Source of the DNA: Thiomicrorhabdus sp965602805 | GTDB taxonomy: Bacteria > Pseudomonadota > Gammaproteobacteria > Thiomicrospirales > Thiomicrospiraceae | NCBI GenBank assembly: GCA_965602805.1 | Contig: CBFCZK010000002.1 | Location: 124,001-188,000, forward strand | Length of the DNA stretch: 64,000 nucleotides | Direction of reading: 5' to 3' | Shown here: positions 1-7,881 of the stretch, one piece after another | How the letters are laid out: every line of letters begins with the position of its first letter | How positions within the stretch are numbered: the first letter of the stretch is position 1 | Translations under genes and position numbers: made by a program | The notes under the pieces: model-generated | The model's database searches: none | What the model was told of the DNA's origin: nothing | Seen by the model: only the letters and a program-made list of their open reading frames with translations

Positions 1-147
1 ATCGCGGTATGCATACTGACCAGCTTTGATAACTGCTTGCTTAGCAACGCGGAAAACTTTACTACGAGCTCCGTAATAACCTTTCGCTTGCTTTAATACT
101 TTGTTGTGTCTACGGCGTGCTACGACACCTCTTTTAACTCTTGCCAT
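1..147 (-). CDS. rplT: 50S ribosomal protein L20 (N-terminal part; cut by window edge)
   Basis: The minus strand from the ATG at 147 reads MARVKRGVVARRRHNK and continues open to the window edge; this is the strongly basic N-terminus typical of ribosomal protein L20. About 49 codons are visible and the rest lies outside. L20 binds 23S rRNA early in assembly of the large subunit and in many bacteria also represses its own operon. It is the last visible gene of the infC-rpmI-rplT operon, 15 bp after rpmI. Confidence 0.95.
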   Translation of the reverse strand, partial: MARVKRGVVARRRHNKVLKQAKGYYGARSKVFRVAKQAVIKAGQYAYRD

Positions 148-162
148 GTCTTAAATCTCCAA

Positions 163-360
163 TTAAGCGAACGGTAACATGCGGCGAACCATCGCTACAT
201 CGTGATCGTGAATCATACTTCCAGAACGAAGTTGACGTTTACGCTTAGTCGATTTCTTAGTCAAAATATGACGAAGATGAGATTGTTTACACTTGAAACG
301 ACCTGAGCCTGTTTTTGAGAAGCGCTTTTTAGCACTACTATTTGTTTTCAACTTTGGCAT
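163..360 (-). CDS. rpmI: 50S ribosomal protein L35
   Basis: A 65-residue basic protein beginning MPKLKTNSSAKKRFSKTGSG, the standard start of L35, at the family's usual length. It is a structural component of the large ribosomal subunit. It lies between infC and rplT, the canonical order. A GGAG ribosome-binding site lies about 10 nt upstream of the ATG. A base-pairing region at 381-406 sits a short way upstream of the start and could take part in L20-dependent translational control, which is known for this operon in other bacteria but not shown here. Confidence 0.95.
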   Translation of the reverse strand: MPKLKTNSSAKKRFSKTGSGRFKCKQSHLRHILTKKSTKRKRQLRSGSMIHDHDVAMVRRMLPFA

Positions 361-380
361 TTAATTGAAACTCCGCATTT

Positions 381-406
381 AAGTGATCCCTTTTAAAAGG
401 TCACTT
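381..406 (-). promoter_or_regulatory. imperfect hairpin in the rpmI leader
   Basis: AAGTGA near 381 pairs with TCACTT near 401 around an inner CC/GG and TTTT/AAAA core, with two unpaired bases on one side. It lies about 20 nt upstream of the rpmI start in the infC-rpmI spacer. In E. coli and Bacillus this operon is repressed by L20 binding to leader RNA. A similar role here is inferred from location only. Confidence 0.35.
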
Positions 407-526
407 GGTTTTTTAATAAGACTGTAAAAAATTACAATCTACTTCGGAACAACGAACAGCACTGAAGGAGCTGCACCAGTAACCCCAGCCTATTCACATA
501 AGCAGGCATCCCGACTGTTGTATTAA

Positions 527-550
527 GTAAGGTTTAAAATCAAACCTTAC
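527..550 (-). promoter_or_regulatory. inverted repeat overlapping the infC stop codon
   Basis: GTAAGGTTT at 527-535 is the exact complement of AAACCTTAC at 542-550, with a 6-nt loop. The hairpin spans the end of infC. Read leftwards it is not followed by a T-run, so it is unlikely to be a full terminator. It may stabilise the infC message or contribute to L20 autoregulation of rpmI-rplT. Nothing else is recognisable in the 186-bp infC-rpmI spacer apart from the hairpin at 381-406. Confidence 0.4.
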
Positions 551-1101
551 TTTTTCTTTGTTGGGGCAACCATCATTTGCATTTGACGGCCTTCCATTTT
601 CGGCATTTGTTCAACGGTCGCAACCTCTTGAATATCATCCCGAATACGTTCCAACATCTTCAATCCCAGTTCCTTATGTGTGATTTCGCGGCCACGGAAC
701 CAAATAGTTACCTTGACGCGATCTCCATTATTTAGGAATTTTGTCAGGTTGCGTAGTTTTACCTGATAATCTCCCTCTTCAGTTCCTGGGCGAAACTTAA
801 CTTCTTTTAACTGCACTTGCTTTTGATTTTTCTTAGCATCGTGCTGTTTTTTCTGCTGCTGGTAAAGGTACTTACCATAATCCATGATTTTACAAACCGG
901 AGGATTTGCTTTCGCAGTAATTTCTACCAAATCAAAACCAGCTTCCTGCGCTGCATCAAAAGCTTCTTGAATGGTAACGATACCTAAAGGCTCACCATCT
1001 GAAGCTACTAAACGTACTTCAGGCGAAGTAATTGCGCCATTGATTCTATCTTTAGGTGCTTCAGGTTGCTGTGGTCTTCCACGGCCTCTTCGAATTGCGA
1101 T
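547..1101 (-). CDS. infC: translation initiation factor IF-3, probable non-AUG start
   Basis: IF-3 binds the 30S subunit and proofreads initiator tRNA and start-codon choice. The protein has the typical core (DRINGAITSPEVRLV near the N-terminus, then KIMDYGKY, and the C-terminal domain ending in a lysine run) and normal length of about 184 residues. There is no in-frame ATG near the expected start. A strong GGAGG at 1110-1114 is followed 8 nt later by ATC at 1101-1099 (giving M-A-I-R-R-G-R), the most reasonable start. An ATT at 1107-1105 is only 2 nt from GGAGG, and TTG at 1116 overlaps it. E. coli infC uses AUU, a feature that lets IF-3 repress itself, so AUC or AUU here fits the family. It is followed by rpmI-rplT, and thrS lies 56 bp upstream in the same direction. 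Confidence 0.93.
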   Translation of the reverse strand: MAIRRGRGRPQQPEAPKDRINGAITSPEVRLVASDGEPLGIVTIQEAFDAAQEAGFDLVEITAKANPPVCKIMDYGKYLYQQQKKQHDAKKNQKQVQLKEVKFRPGTEEGDYQVKLRNLTKFLNNGDRVKVTIWFRGREITHKELGLKMLERIRDDIQEVATVEQMPKMEGRQMQMMVAPTKKK

Positions 1102-1156
1102 AGCAATATCCTCCAATTATTAAAAAATTTGTGTTGCTCGTTTGTTAGCGAGTTGC

Positions 1157-3082
1157 TTAGGCGCTTACTCTGCCTAAATTCGCGATATCTCTGGTAAACA
1201 TTTCAACGAGCTCTGTAAATGTAAAGCTTCCTAGGTTTTCACCCCCACGAGCACGTACATTTACAGTACCGTTTTCCATTTCTTGATCACCAACGACTAA
1301 GATATATGGAACACGTTGCATAGTATGCTCGCGAATTTTAAACCCAACCTTCTCATTTCTCAAGTCCGATTCGACTCTAAAGCCATGTTTTTTCAAATTT
1401 TTACTCATTTCGGCCACATATTCGTTGTGGACTTCCGAAATTGAGGCAATTACACACTGAGTTGGTGCTAACCAAGTTGGGAACTTACCTTCGTAATGTT
1501 CAATCAAAATTCCAACAAAACGCTCAAGAGAACCCAAAATTGCTCGGTGAATCATAACAGGATGATGTTTCTCGTTATCTTTACCGATATAAACTGCATT
1601 TAAGCGCTCTGCTTGTGTCATTGAGAAATCTAATTGGATTGTGCCACACTGCCAAACTCGACCGATACAATCTTTCAACTGAAACTCAATCTTAGGGCCA
1701 TAGAACGCACCTTCACCAGGTTGTAATACATAATCCAGGTTCGCATCCTGTAAAGTCTCTTCTAACGCCGTCTCGGCCATATCCCAGACTTCATCAGAAC
1801 CGACACGTTGCTCAGGACGCGTAGAGAACTTAACCGCGATGTTATCAAAGCCGAAATCTGCATAGGTTTCGAAAACCAAATCAATACACGCTTGAACTTC
1901 TTCTTTAATCTGCTCTTCTGTACAGAAGATATGTGCATCATCTTGCGTAAAAGAACGCACGCGCATTAAACCATGCAAAGTTCCAGACGGTTCGTTACGG
2001 TGAACTAAACCAAATTCTGCAATACGTATTGGCAAATCACGGTAGCTGTTTAGGTGGCGGTTATAAACTTGAATATGCCCAGGACAGTTCATAGGTTTCA
2101 CGGCATAGTCGCGGTGATCTGTCTCAGTGGTGAACATATTGTCTTTAAACTTGTCCCAGTGACCTGACTTCTCCCATAAAGAGCGATCCATAATCAAAGG
2201 GGTACGAATCTCTTCATAGTCGTTCTCTACCAACTGACCACGCATATACTCTTCTACCACGCGGTATAAAGTCGTGCCCTTTGGATGCCAGAAAGCCATA
2301 CCGGGCGAAACGTCTTCAAGATGGAATAAATCCAGCGTCTTACCTAATTTACGGTGATCACGCTTCTCTGCTTCTTCCATCATCAACAAGTAGTCTTTAA
2401 GCCCTTGCTTATCAGAGAAGGCGACACCATAGATGCGTTGTAACATGGTATTGTCAGAGTTACCACGCCAGTAAGCACCTGCAATATGCGTTAACTTAAG
2501 GGCTTTTACAAAGCCCATGTGTGGCAAATGCGGACCCACACACATATCAACATACTCTTCATGGAAGTAAAAACCAAATTCCGTCTCGTTTGGTAAGTCA
2601 CGGATAAGCTCTAGCTTGTAGTCCTCACCACGTGCTTCAAAAGTAGCCACAGCTTCTTCACGCGACAACATTTTCTTAACCACTGGGTATTTAGTTTTAG
2701 CCAAAGCTAACATGCGTTTTTCAATCTGCTTTAAATCTTCCGGAGTAACCTTATGTTCCATTTCGATATCATAGTAAAAACCATTTTCGATTACCGGCCC
2801 AATGGCCATTTTGACATCAGGATACATCTGCTTTAGAGCATGCCCCATTAAATGGGCACAAGAGTGACGCATAATATGCACGCCGTCTTCATCGCGCATC
2901 GTCACAAGCTCTACCGCAGCATCAGCGGTAATCAAATCACACGCGTCGACTAAGGTACCATTCACTCGTCCCGCAACGGTTGCTCTTGCAAGTCCTTCAC
3001 CAATACTTTGGGCGACTTCCATAACAGAAACAGCTGCGTCGAATTGTTTGGTTGAACCGTCAGGTAGCGTAATGATTGGCAT
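1157..3082 (-). CDS. thrS: threonyl-tRNA synthetase
   Basis: Class II synthetase charging tRNA-Thr. From the ATG at 3082 the protein is 641 residues, the family norm. It has an N-terminal TGS domain (MPIITLPDGSTKQFD), an editing domain with HSCAHLMGHAL, the catalytic core with zinc-ligand region MNCPGH and class II motif 2 around FGLVHRNEPSGTLHGLMRVR, and a C-terminal anticodon-binding domain. The frame stays open 12 codons further upstream, but those residues are outside the family pattern. It heads the thrS-infC-rpmI-rplT order common in gammaproteobacteria. Confidence 0.97.
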   Translation of the reverse strand: MPIITLPDGSTKQFDAAVSVMEVAQSIGEGLARATVAGRVNGTLVDACDLITADAAVELVTMRDEDGVHIMRHSCAHLMGHALKQMYPDVKMAIGPVIENGFYYDIEMEHKVTPEDLKQIEKRMLALAKTKYPVVKKMLSREEAVATFEARGEDYKLELIRDLPNETEFGFYFHEEYVDMCVGPHLPHMGFVKALKLTHIAGAYWRGNSDNTMLQRIYGVAFSDKQGLKDYLLMMEEAEKRDHRKLGKTLDLFHLEDVSPGMAFWHPKGTTLYRVVEEYMRGQLVENDYEEIRTPLIMDRSLWEKSGHWDKFKDNMFTTETDHRDYAVKPMNCPGHIQVYNRHLNSYRDLPIRIAEFGLVHRNEPSGTLHGLMRVRSFTQDDAHIFCTEEQIKEEVQACIDLVFETYADFGFDNIAVKFSTRPEQRVGSDEVWDMAETALEETLQDANLDYVLQPGEGAFYGPKIEFQLKDCIGRVWQCGTIQLDFSMTQAERLNAVYIGKDNEKHHPVMIHRAILGSLERFVGILIEHYEGKFPTWLAPTQCVIASISEVHNEYVAEMSKNLKKHGFRVESDLRNEKVGFKIREHTMQRVPYILVVGDQEMENGTVNVRARGGENLGSFTFTELVEMFTRDIANLGRVSA

Positions 3083-3207
3083 TGATTTATTCTCTTGAGA
3101 TGTACATTTAAGGTACAAAGTTAAAATTTAGCCAATCATTTTAGCATTTTCTTATTTAAAGCTGAAAGGATTAACGAAAATATTCGAGATTTAATACAGA
3201 ATAAAGC

Positions 3208-3227
3208 TCTGACCAGGCCTGGTCAGA
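3208..3227. repeat. iterated palindrome ACCAGGCCTGGT, intergenic copy (20-bp perfect dyad)
   Basis: The 12-bp core is at 3212-3223 and the perfect inverted repeat extends to 20 bp. It lies between the thrS start and the stop of the HDOD gene. It is one of ten perfect copies of the same core in the window. As RNA it could form a hairpin, but no T-run follows on either strand. Confidence 0.85.
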
Positions 3228-3321
3228 AAGAAAATCAAAGCCAAAAAAACTTAGAGTGGCTATTTTACACTGGATAAATGATACAAAAAAGTGTGCTTCA
3301 CAACAATTCTAAACAGATTGG

Positions 3322-4209
3322 TTAATTGTTCATACCTGTTTTTTCCGCTTCATCATAAGCTTGATGAATTAATTCATCATAGGATTCCAACGACATTCCG
3401 ACAGATTTCAACGCCGCTAAAAGCGCTGAAGAAGGTGATTTCTGGTCATCCATAGATAAATCTGCAATGCCATTATCAATATTCAATCGAAATACCGCCT
3501 GCTCCGCTAAATACGTTAAATAGGCATAAGACTGAAATTTAGGAGGCGCTTTTTCAGGCGCATGATGATGCGCAATCCCGAAAATTATTTCTTGAGGAAA
3601 ACCCCATTGCTGCAGTAATCGTGCACTCATCATGGCATGCTGAGTTCCAAAAACAGTGACTTCGGAGCGTATCAACTTGGAGATATCATAATCGGTCAAC
3701 TTAATAACTTTTAAGTAGCCCTCTCGGTCCTCAATCGCCAATAAATAAATACCGATATCCCGCATCAAGCCGCAAAGAAATGCATCTCCCGCATTAAGCT
3801 TTAAAGCTTTAGCCAAGCTTTGCGCGATAAATGCCGAGATTAGCGCATGCTTTATAAAATGGCTCTCACTAAAAGGCGGCTTGCGCTTAAACGAAGACTT
3901 ATAGTTAATCGCATGCGCCATTAAGCGCACATCCGACAATCCAACTCTTACGACCGCATCCGTCAAATCGGTAATTTTGGTACCCGTTGTATACTTAGGC
4001 GTATTTACCACCCCAATCAAACCGGCAACCAAACGTGAATCTTGTGCAATGAGCTGAACAATTTCGTCAACTCTGACATTATCATCCAACACGAGGATTC
4101 GCTCTAACTTGATCAACGCATCAGGAAAGCGCGGCAAGTCCTCTAGAGACTCTAAACGCTCTAAAATAACCTTACTCATATTAGGCTTACTAGCCACCGC
4201 GTCGGACAT
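3322..4209 (-). CDS. HDOD domain signalling protein
   Basis: A 295-residue cytoplasmic protein with the features of the HDOD family, a non-catalytic relative of HD hydrolases. They include LPRFPDALIKLERIL near residue 25, a central helical region around LCGLMRDIGIYLLA, and a histidine-rich segment IIFGIAHHHAPEKA around residues 210-222. No receiver, GGDEF or EAL domain is attached. HDOD proteins act in bacterial signalling and cell-cycle or motility control, but no specific role can be read from this sequence. It is a lone minus-strand gene, divergent from the riboswitch-controlled thiamine operon. Confidence 0.8.
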   Translation of the reverse strand: MSDAVASKPNMSKVILERLESLEDLPRFPDALIKLERILVLDDNVRVDEIVQLIAQDSRLVAGLIGVVNTPKYTTGTKITDLTDAVVRVGLSDVRLMAHAINYKSSFKRKPPFSESHFIKHALISAFIAQSLAKALKLNAGDAFLCGLMRDIGIYLLAIEDREGYLKVIKLTDYDISKLIRSEVTVFGTQHAMMSARLLQQWGFPQEIIFGIAHHHAPEKAPPKFQSYAYLTYLAEQAVFRLNIDNGIADLSMDDQKSPSSALLAALKSVGMSLESYDELIHQAYDEAEKTGMNN

Positions 4210-4340
4210 ATTGACTTCTCCCTCTTTAAACTCGTAAATTCACGTACTTACAAACAGGTGTTAATTCTAAATTATTATAATAATGACACAAAAATACGGT
4301 AAAATCCTTTCGTTTTTCAATCTACGTATAAAAAAACAAT

Positions 4341-4434
4341 TGCCTAGGGGCGGCTTTAAATTAGCCTGAGATTTCATATTTTTTTGAAAAACCCTATGAA
4401 CCTGATCCAGATAATACTGGCGTAGGGACAGGCT
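4341..4434 (+). promoter_or_regulatory. TPP (THI-box) riboswitch
   Basis: The conserved blocks of the thiamine pyrophosphate aptamer are present in order. They are AGGGG at 4346-4350, the GCCTGAGA block (about 4374-4381), ACCCTATGAACCTGATC from about 4391, and ATAATACTGGCGTAGGGA ending near 4428. The P1 stem closes between GCCT at 4342-4345 and AGGC at 4430-4433. It precedes a TonB-dependent receptor and a run of thiamine-binding and transport genes, so it should lower their expression when TPP is plentiful. No T-rich terminator follows before the gene, so control is probably translational (see 4513-4536). Confidence 0.93.
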
Positions 4435-4512
4435 AAATACATTGTGTTACATTTTTACCTGACGCGTAAATATATTCGTCATATTTTAATGCACCAGCCT
4501 TCTGTATTCCTG

Positions 4513-4536
4513 TCCTTTTAAAAACTTTTAAAAGGA
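4513..4536 (+). promoter_or_regulatory. Shine-Dalgarno-sequestering hairpin (riboswitch expression platform)
   Basis: TCCTTTTAAAA at 4513-4523 is the exact reverse complement of TTTTAAAAGGA at 4526-4536. The right arm contains AAAGGA, the ribosome-binding site of the GTG start at 4543. Folding would hide the site, consistent with TPP-dependent translational shut-off. Which upstream segment acts as antisequester cannot be fixed by eye. Confidence 0.6.
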
Positions 4537-4542
4537 AACTCC

Positions 4543-6630
4543 GTGAAACTTAGACCTATCACTCTTGCCATCATTTCAGCCCTTACGAGCACAGCCGTTT
4601 ACGCTGAACAATTAGAAACCATTACCGTTAATGCCGATTTTAGACCTGCCGAGCTTCAAGAAACCACCAGCAGTGTCACGGTTATTACACCTGTAGAAAT
4701 TCAAAAACGTTCAGCTCAGCATTTAGAGAATGTTCTTAATTTGGCTCCGAACGTTAATTCATCAAGTGGTGCATCACGTGCCCACTACTTCCAGATTCGA
4801 GGAATCGGCGAACGCAGTCAATTTGAAACACCAATCAATCCTTCTGTTGGTTTAACTGTTGATGGTATTGATTATAGTCGTTCTGGTTCGGCAGGAACCT
4901 TATTCGACATGAAACAGGTAGAAATTCTACGCGGCCCACAAGGCACACGTTTTGGCGCTAACGCTCTGGCGGGTATGATTGTCATGGAAAGCAATGAACC
5001 AACTGCACAAACTGAAGCTCATGTTGAATTTACAACAGGAAACTTTGGAACAGTCACAAAAGGCGTCGCTGTTGGCGGAACTTTAATTGAAAATAAATTA
5101 CTGGGACGTATTTCTTTACATAAGCATGACTCTGACGGCTATATGGAAAACACCTACCTAGACCGTGATGACACGCAAAACCAAGATGAACTAAATGGAA
5201 CAGCGCAGTTAAAGTGGCTAGCAAGCGAAGACCTTACCTTTAATTTAACAGCTAAGCATTTTGATATTGATAATGGTTACGATGCGTTTAACTTTGACAA
5301 TGACTTTACTACGGAATCAGATAACCCAGGTAAAGACACACTAAAATCAGATGCATTGTCATTAAAAGCTACGTGGGATATAAGCTCAAAAGTTCGTATG
5401 GAAACGACTTTGACTCATTCTGATTCTGACTTGGAATACAGCTACGATGAAGACTGGGCTTATGAAGGTAAATTTGATGAAAGCCTATGGCCATATAACT
5501 CATTTGATCAATACCTTCGTAACCGTAAAAACAACTCTGCTGAAATTAGATTACTCTCTTCTGAACAAGGTCGTATTTTTAACAACTCAACTGACTGGGT
5601 TGCAGGAATATATCGCAATGCACAAAATGAAAACTTAACTCGCAATCAAACAGACACTGCGGAAAACACAACAGAGACCACAACAAGTTCATTTGATACG
5701 GTTAATACCGCTGCATACGGGCAATTAGATTTCCATGCTACTTCAAAACTAACCTACACACTTGGCTTGCGTGCTGAACACTATGAATCAGACTATAGTG
5801 ATTCAAATAGCGCAAACAACAGCGTAGATGAAACGCTATTCGGCGGTAAAGCAGGTGTGAGCTATAAAGTAAATGAGCAACATACTAGCTACACATCCCT
5901 ATCGAGAAGCTATAAAACGGGGGGCATAAATAGCAATGATGAAGTCCCAGAAGAAAATCAAAACTTTGACACTGAATACTTATGGAACCTTGAAACAGGC
6001 TTGAATTCGTCATTCCTTAACAATAAATTAAAAACACGTCTAACTGCTTTTTATTCAAAGCGTGAAAACCCACAGATCAGTAGCTCCTTACAACTAGCAG
6101 AAGATGACTTTGTTGGCTTTACCGACAATGTCGATGAAGGTGAAAACTACGGATTAGAAGCTGACATTAACTGGAGCATCAACTCTAAATGGCGTCTAAT
6201 TTCATCGTTAGGTCTACTTAACACCACCTTAAGTGCTCACGAATACACTGATAAATACAGCCTTATTACCTACTATATGGAAGAAGGCCGTAATCAAGCA
6301 CATGCACCAAACTACCAATACTCTCTTGGTGGTGAATACTACTTCGCTCCAAACTGGATTTTGAGTGCTAACGTTGAAGGAAAAGATGAATTCTACTTTT
6401 CAGACAGCCACAATGAAAAATCCGATGCCTACAGCCTGGTCAATGCTAGTCTAGAATATATGACTGGCGACTGGACATTCACGGCATGGTCTCGCAACCT
6501 ATTAGATACGGATTACGATGTACGTGGTTTCCACTTCGGAAACGATCCAAGCACTGACTGGACACCAATGACCTACACCCAAAAAGGCGAACCAAGAACC
6601 GTTGGTTTAACAGTGGCTTGGGACTACTAA
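4543..6630 (+). CDS. TonB-dependent outer-membrane receptor, probably for thiamine or a precursor
   Basis: A 695-residue outer-membrane receptor starting at GTG, with AAAGGA 5-10 nt before. The N-terminus is a signal peptide ending near VYAEQ. A TonB-box-like ETITVNA follows, then a plug domain (SVTVITPVEIQKRSAQHLENVL, IRGIG, VEILRGPQGTRFG) and a beta-barrel ending in the aromatic W-D-Y expected for insertion by the BAM complex. Substrate assignment is by context: a TPP riboswitch lies in its leader and thiamine-binding and PnuT-like genes follow. Receptors of this kind energised by TonB-ExbBD have been predicted for thiamine in other bacteria. A terminator follows, so it may be expressed more strongly than the downstream genes. 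Confidence 0.85.
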   Translation: MKLRPITLAIISALTSTAVYAEQLETITVNADFRPAELQETTSSVTVITPVEIQKRSAQHLENVLNLAPNVNSSSGASRAHYFQIRGIGERSQFETPINPSVGLTVDGIDYSRSGSAGTLFDMKQVEILRGPQGTRFGANALAGMIVMESNEPTAQTEAHVEFTTGNFGTVTKGVAVGGTLIENKLLGRISLHKHDSDGYMENTYLDRDDTQNQDELNGTAQLKWLASEDLTFNLTAKHFDIDNGYDAFNFDNDFTTESDNPGKDTLKSDALSLKATWDISSKVRMETTLTHSDSDLEYSYDEDWAYEGKFDESLWPYNSFDQYLRNRKNNSAEIRLLSSEQGRIFNNSTDWVAGIYRNAQNENLTRNQTDTAENTTETTTSSFDTVNTAAYGQLDFHATSKLTYTLGLRAEHYESDYSDSNSANNSVDETLFGGKAGVSYKVNEQHTSYTSLSRSYKTGGINSNDEVPEENQNFDTEYLWNLETGLNSSFLNNKLKTRLTAFYSKRENPQISSSLQLAEDDFVGFTDNVDEGENYGLEADINWSINSKWRLISSLGLLNTTLSAHEYTDKYSLITYYMEEGRNQAHAPNYQYSLGGEYYFAPNWILSANVEGKDEFYFSDSHNEKSDAYSLVNASLEYMTGDWTFTAWSRNLLDTDYDVRGFHFGNDPSTDWTPMTYTQKGEPRTVGLTVAWDY

Positions 6631-6643
6631 GCAACTTTGAATA

Positions 6644-6672
6644 AAACAGGGCTTTTTAGCCCTGTTTTTTTA
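6644..6672 (+). terminator. intrinsic terminator between the receptor gene and the rest of the thiamine operon
   Basis: ACAGGGCT at 6646-6653 pairs with AGCCCTGT at 6658-6665 with a TTTT loop, followed by a run of T. The next gene starts only 24 bp later in the same direction with no obvious promoter in between. It probably works as a partial terminator that sets the ratio of receptor to downstream proteins. Confidence 0.85.
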
Positions 6673-6695
6673 TCTGCTATTTGAAAGGATTATTT

Positions 6696-6938
6696 ATGAA
6701 AATTTCTGTTGAAATCAGCATGTATCCTCTACAGGAACAGTACCGACCACCGATTATTGAATTTATTGAACGACTTTCTCAGAATTCAGAATTGGAGATC
6801 GAATACGGTCGTATGAGTACCTTTATTTTTGGGGACTATCAACAAATAATGCCTTTACTCAAAGCAGAAATTCAAACTACCTTAAAAAGCATTCCAGAAA
6901 GCGTCTTTGTAATTAAGCTTTCCGGCGGCTGTCACTAA
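6696..6938 (+). CDS. thiamine-binding protein, YkoF/MTH1187 family (copy 1)
   Basis: An 80-residue protein beginning MKISVEISMYPLQEQYRPPI. This pattern (VEISMYPL, then IIEFIERL, then a YGRMSTFIFGDY loop and SVFVIKLSGGC) is typical of the small MTH1187/YkoF-like fold that binds thiamine. The ATG at 6696 has AAAGGA 7 nt upstream; an in-frame TTG at 6681 precedes that site and is not used. A second, clearly homologous copy lies at 7615-7881 with a methyltransferase between them. No signal peptide is present, so it should act in the cytoplasm, perhaps accepting or sequestering imported thiamine. Confidence 0.8.
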   Translation: MKISVEISMYPLQEQYRPPIIEFIERLSQNSELEIEYGRMSTFIFGDYQQIMPLLKAEIQTTLKSIPESVFVIKLSGGCH

Positions 6939-6968
6939 CCTCCCCTTTTTAAAAAAGAGAACATAATC

Positions 6969-7613
6969 ATGCCTAAAACCAAAGGATATGAGTCACACGC
7001 CGAAGGCTATGACCAGTGGTTCGATGAAAACCCCGATATTTATCAAGCAGAAATTGAAGCCATTAAAAGCGTTTTACCTCAAGGTAAAGGCCTTGAAATT
7101 GGTGCGGGGAGCGGTCGATTTACGGCACCGCTCAATATAGACACAGGGGTTGAGCCAGCGGCTGCAATGCGCCTGATTGCACAACAACGTGGTTTAAATA
7201 TTATTTCTGGCGTTGCGGAAGCCCTGCCTATTGAAGATCAAAGCTTTGATTTTGCGGTATTCATTACTTCTACTTGTTTCTTAGACAGCCCAACGATCGC
7301 GTACCAAGAAGCGGCACGAGTCCTTAAACCCGGCGGGTCAATTATCATCGCGTTTATAGAAAAAAACTCTGAACTGGGTAAAAGCTATGAGAAACACAAG
7401 CACGAAAACCCTTTCTATTGCGATGCCACGTTCTATAGCTATGCTGAGATCCAGTGCTTTTTAGAGCAGGCTGGATTTACGCATTTCCAAAGTGTGCAAA
7501 CCGTACTCCCGGAAAACAATTCTGAGAACAAAACTAATGATATTATTCCAGGTCATGAGCAAGGCGCTTTTGTTGTCGTCAGAGCTGAAATAAATCATAA
7601 CAAAGGAAGTTAA
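6969..7613 (+). CDS. class I SAM-dependent methyltransferase of the thiamine cluster
   Basis: A 214-residue cytoplasmic protein with the Rossmann-fold SAM-binding motif GLEIGAGSGRF at about residues 39-49 and a UbiE/Methyltransf_11-like core (AEALPIEDQSFDFAVF, then EAARVLKPGGSIIIAFI). It sits between two thiamine-binding protein genes, with 1 bp between its stop and the next ATG, so it is surely co-transcribed with them. Its substrate is unknown. Methylation or demethylation of a thiamine analogue or degradation product is a speculation from context. Confidence 0.75.
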   Translation: MPKTKGYESHAEGYDQWFDENPDIYQAEIEAIKSVLPQGKGLEIGAGSGRFTAPLNIDTGVEPAAAMRLIAQQRGLNIISGVAEALPIEDQSFDFAVFITSTCFLDSPTIAYQEAARVLKPGGSIIIAFIEKNSELGKSYEKHKHENPFYCDATFYSYAEIQCFLEQAGFTHFQSVQTVLPENNSENKTNDIIPGHEQGAFVVVRAEINHNKGS

Positions 7614-7614
7614 C

Positions 7615-7881
7615 ATGAAAGTCTCTGTTGAAATAAGCATGTATCCGCTTCGCGAAGCGTACTGCCAGCCGATTATTGATTTTATTGAACGTCTAGCACA
7701 AAATCCAAGCGTCACGCTTCAGCGCAATAGTATGTCGACTCATATTTATGGCGACTATCGTGATGTTATGGACACATTGGATTCAGAAATATTAATGGTG
7801 TTAGAACAGATTCCTGAAACGGTCTTTGTGATTAAGTTGATTGGCACAGATCGAGAGAAGGCAAATATTCATGCTTGCTGA
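7615..7881 (+). CDS. thiamine-binding protein, YkoF/MTH1187 family (copy 2)
   Basis: An 88-residue paralogue of the protein at 6696-6938. It shares VEISMYPL, IIDFIERLAQNP, the RNSMSTHIYGDY loop and ETVFVIKLIG. AAGGAAG lies just upstream of the ATG. Its last 11 bp overlap the start of the PnuT-like gene, indicating translational coupling to the permease. Two diverged copies in one operon suggest a heterodimer or different ligands. Confidence 0.8.
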   Translation: MKVSVEISMYPLREAYCQPIIDFIERLAQNPSVTLQRNSMSTHIYGDYRDVMDTLDSEILMVLEQIPETVFVIKLIGTDREKANIHAC

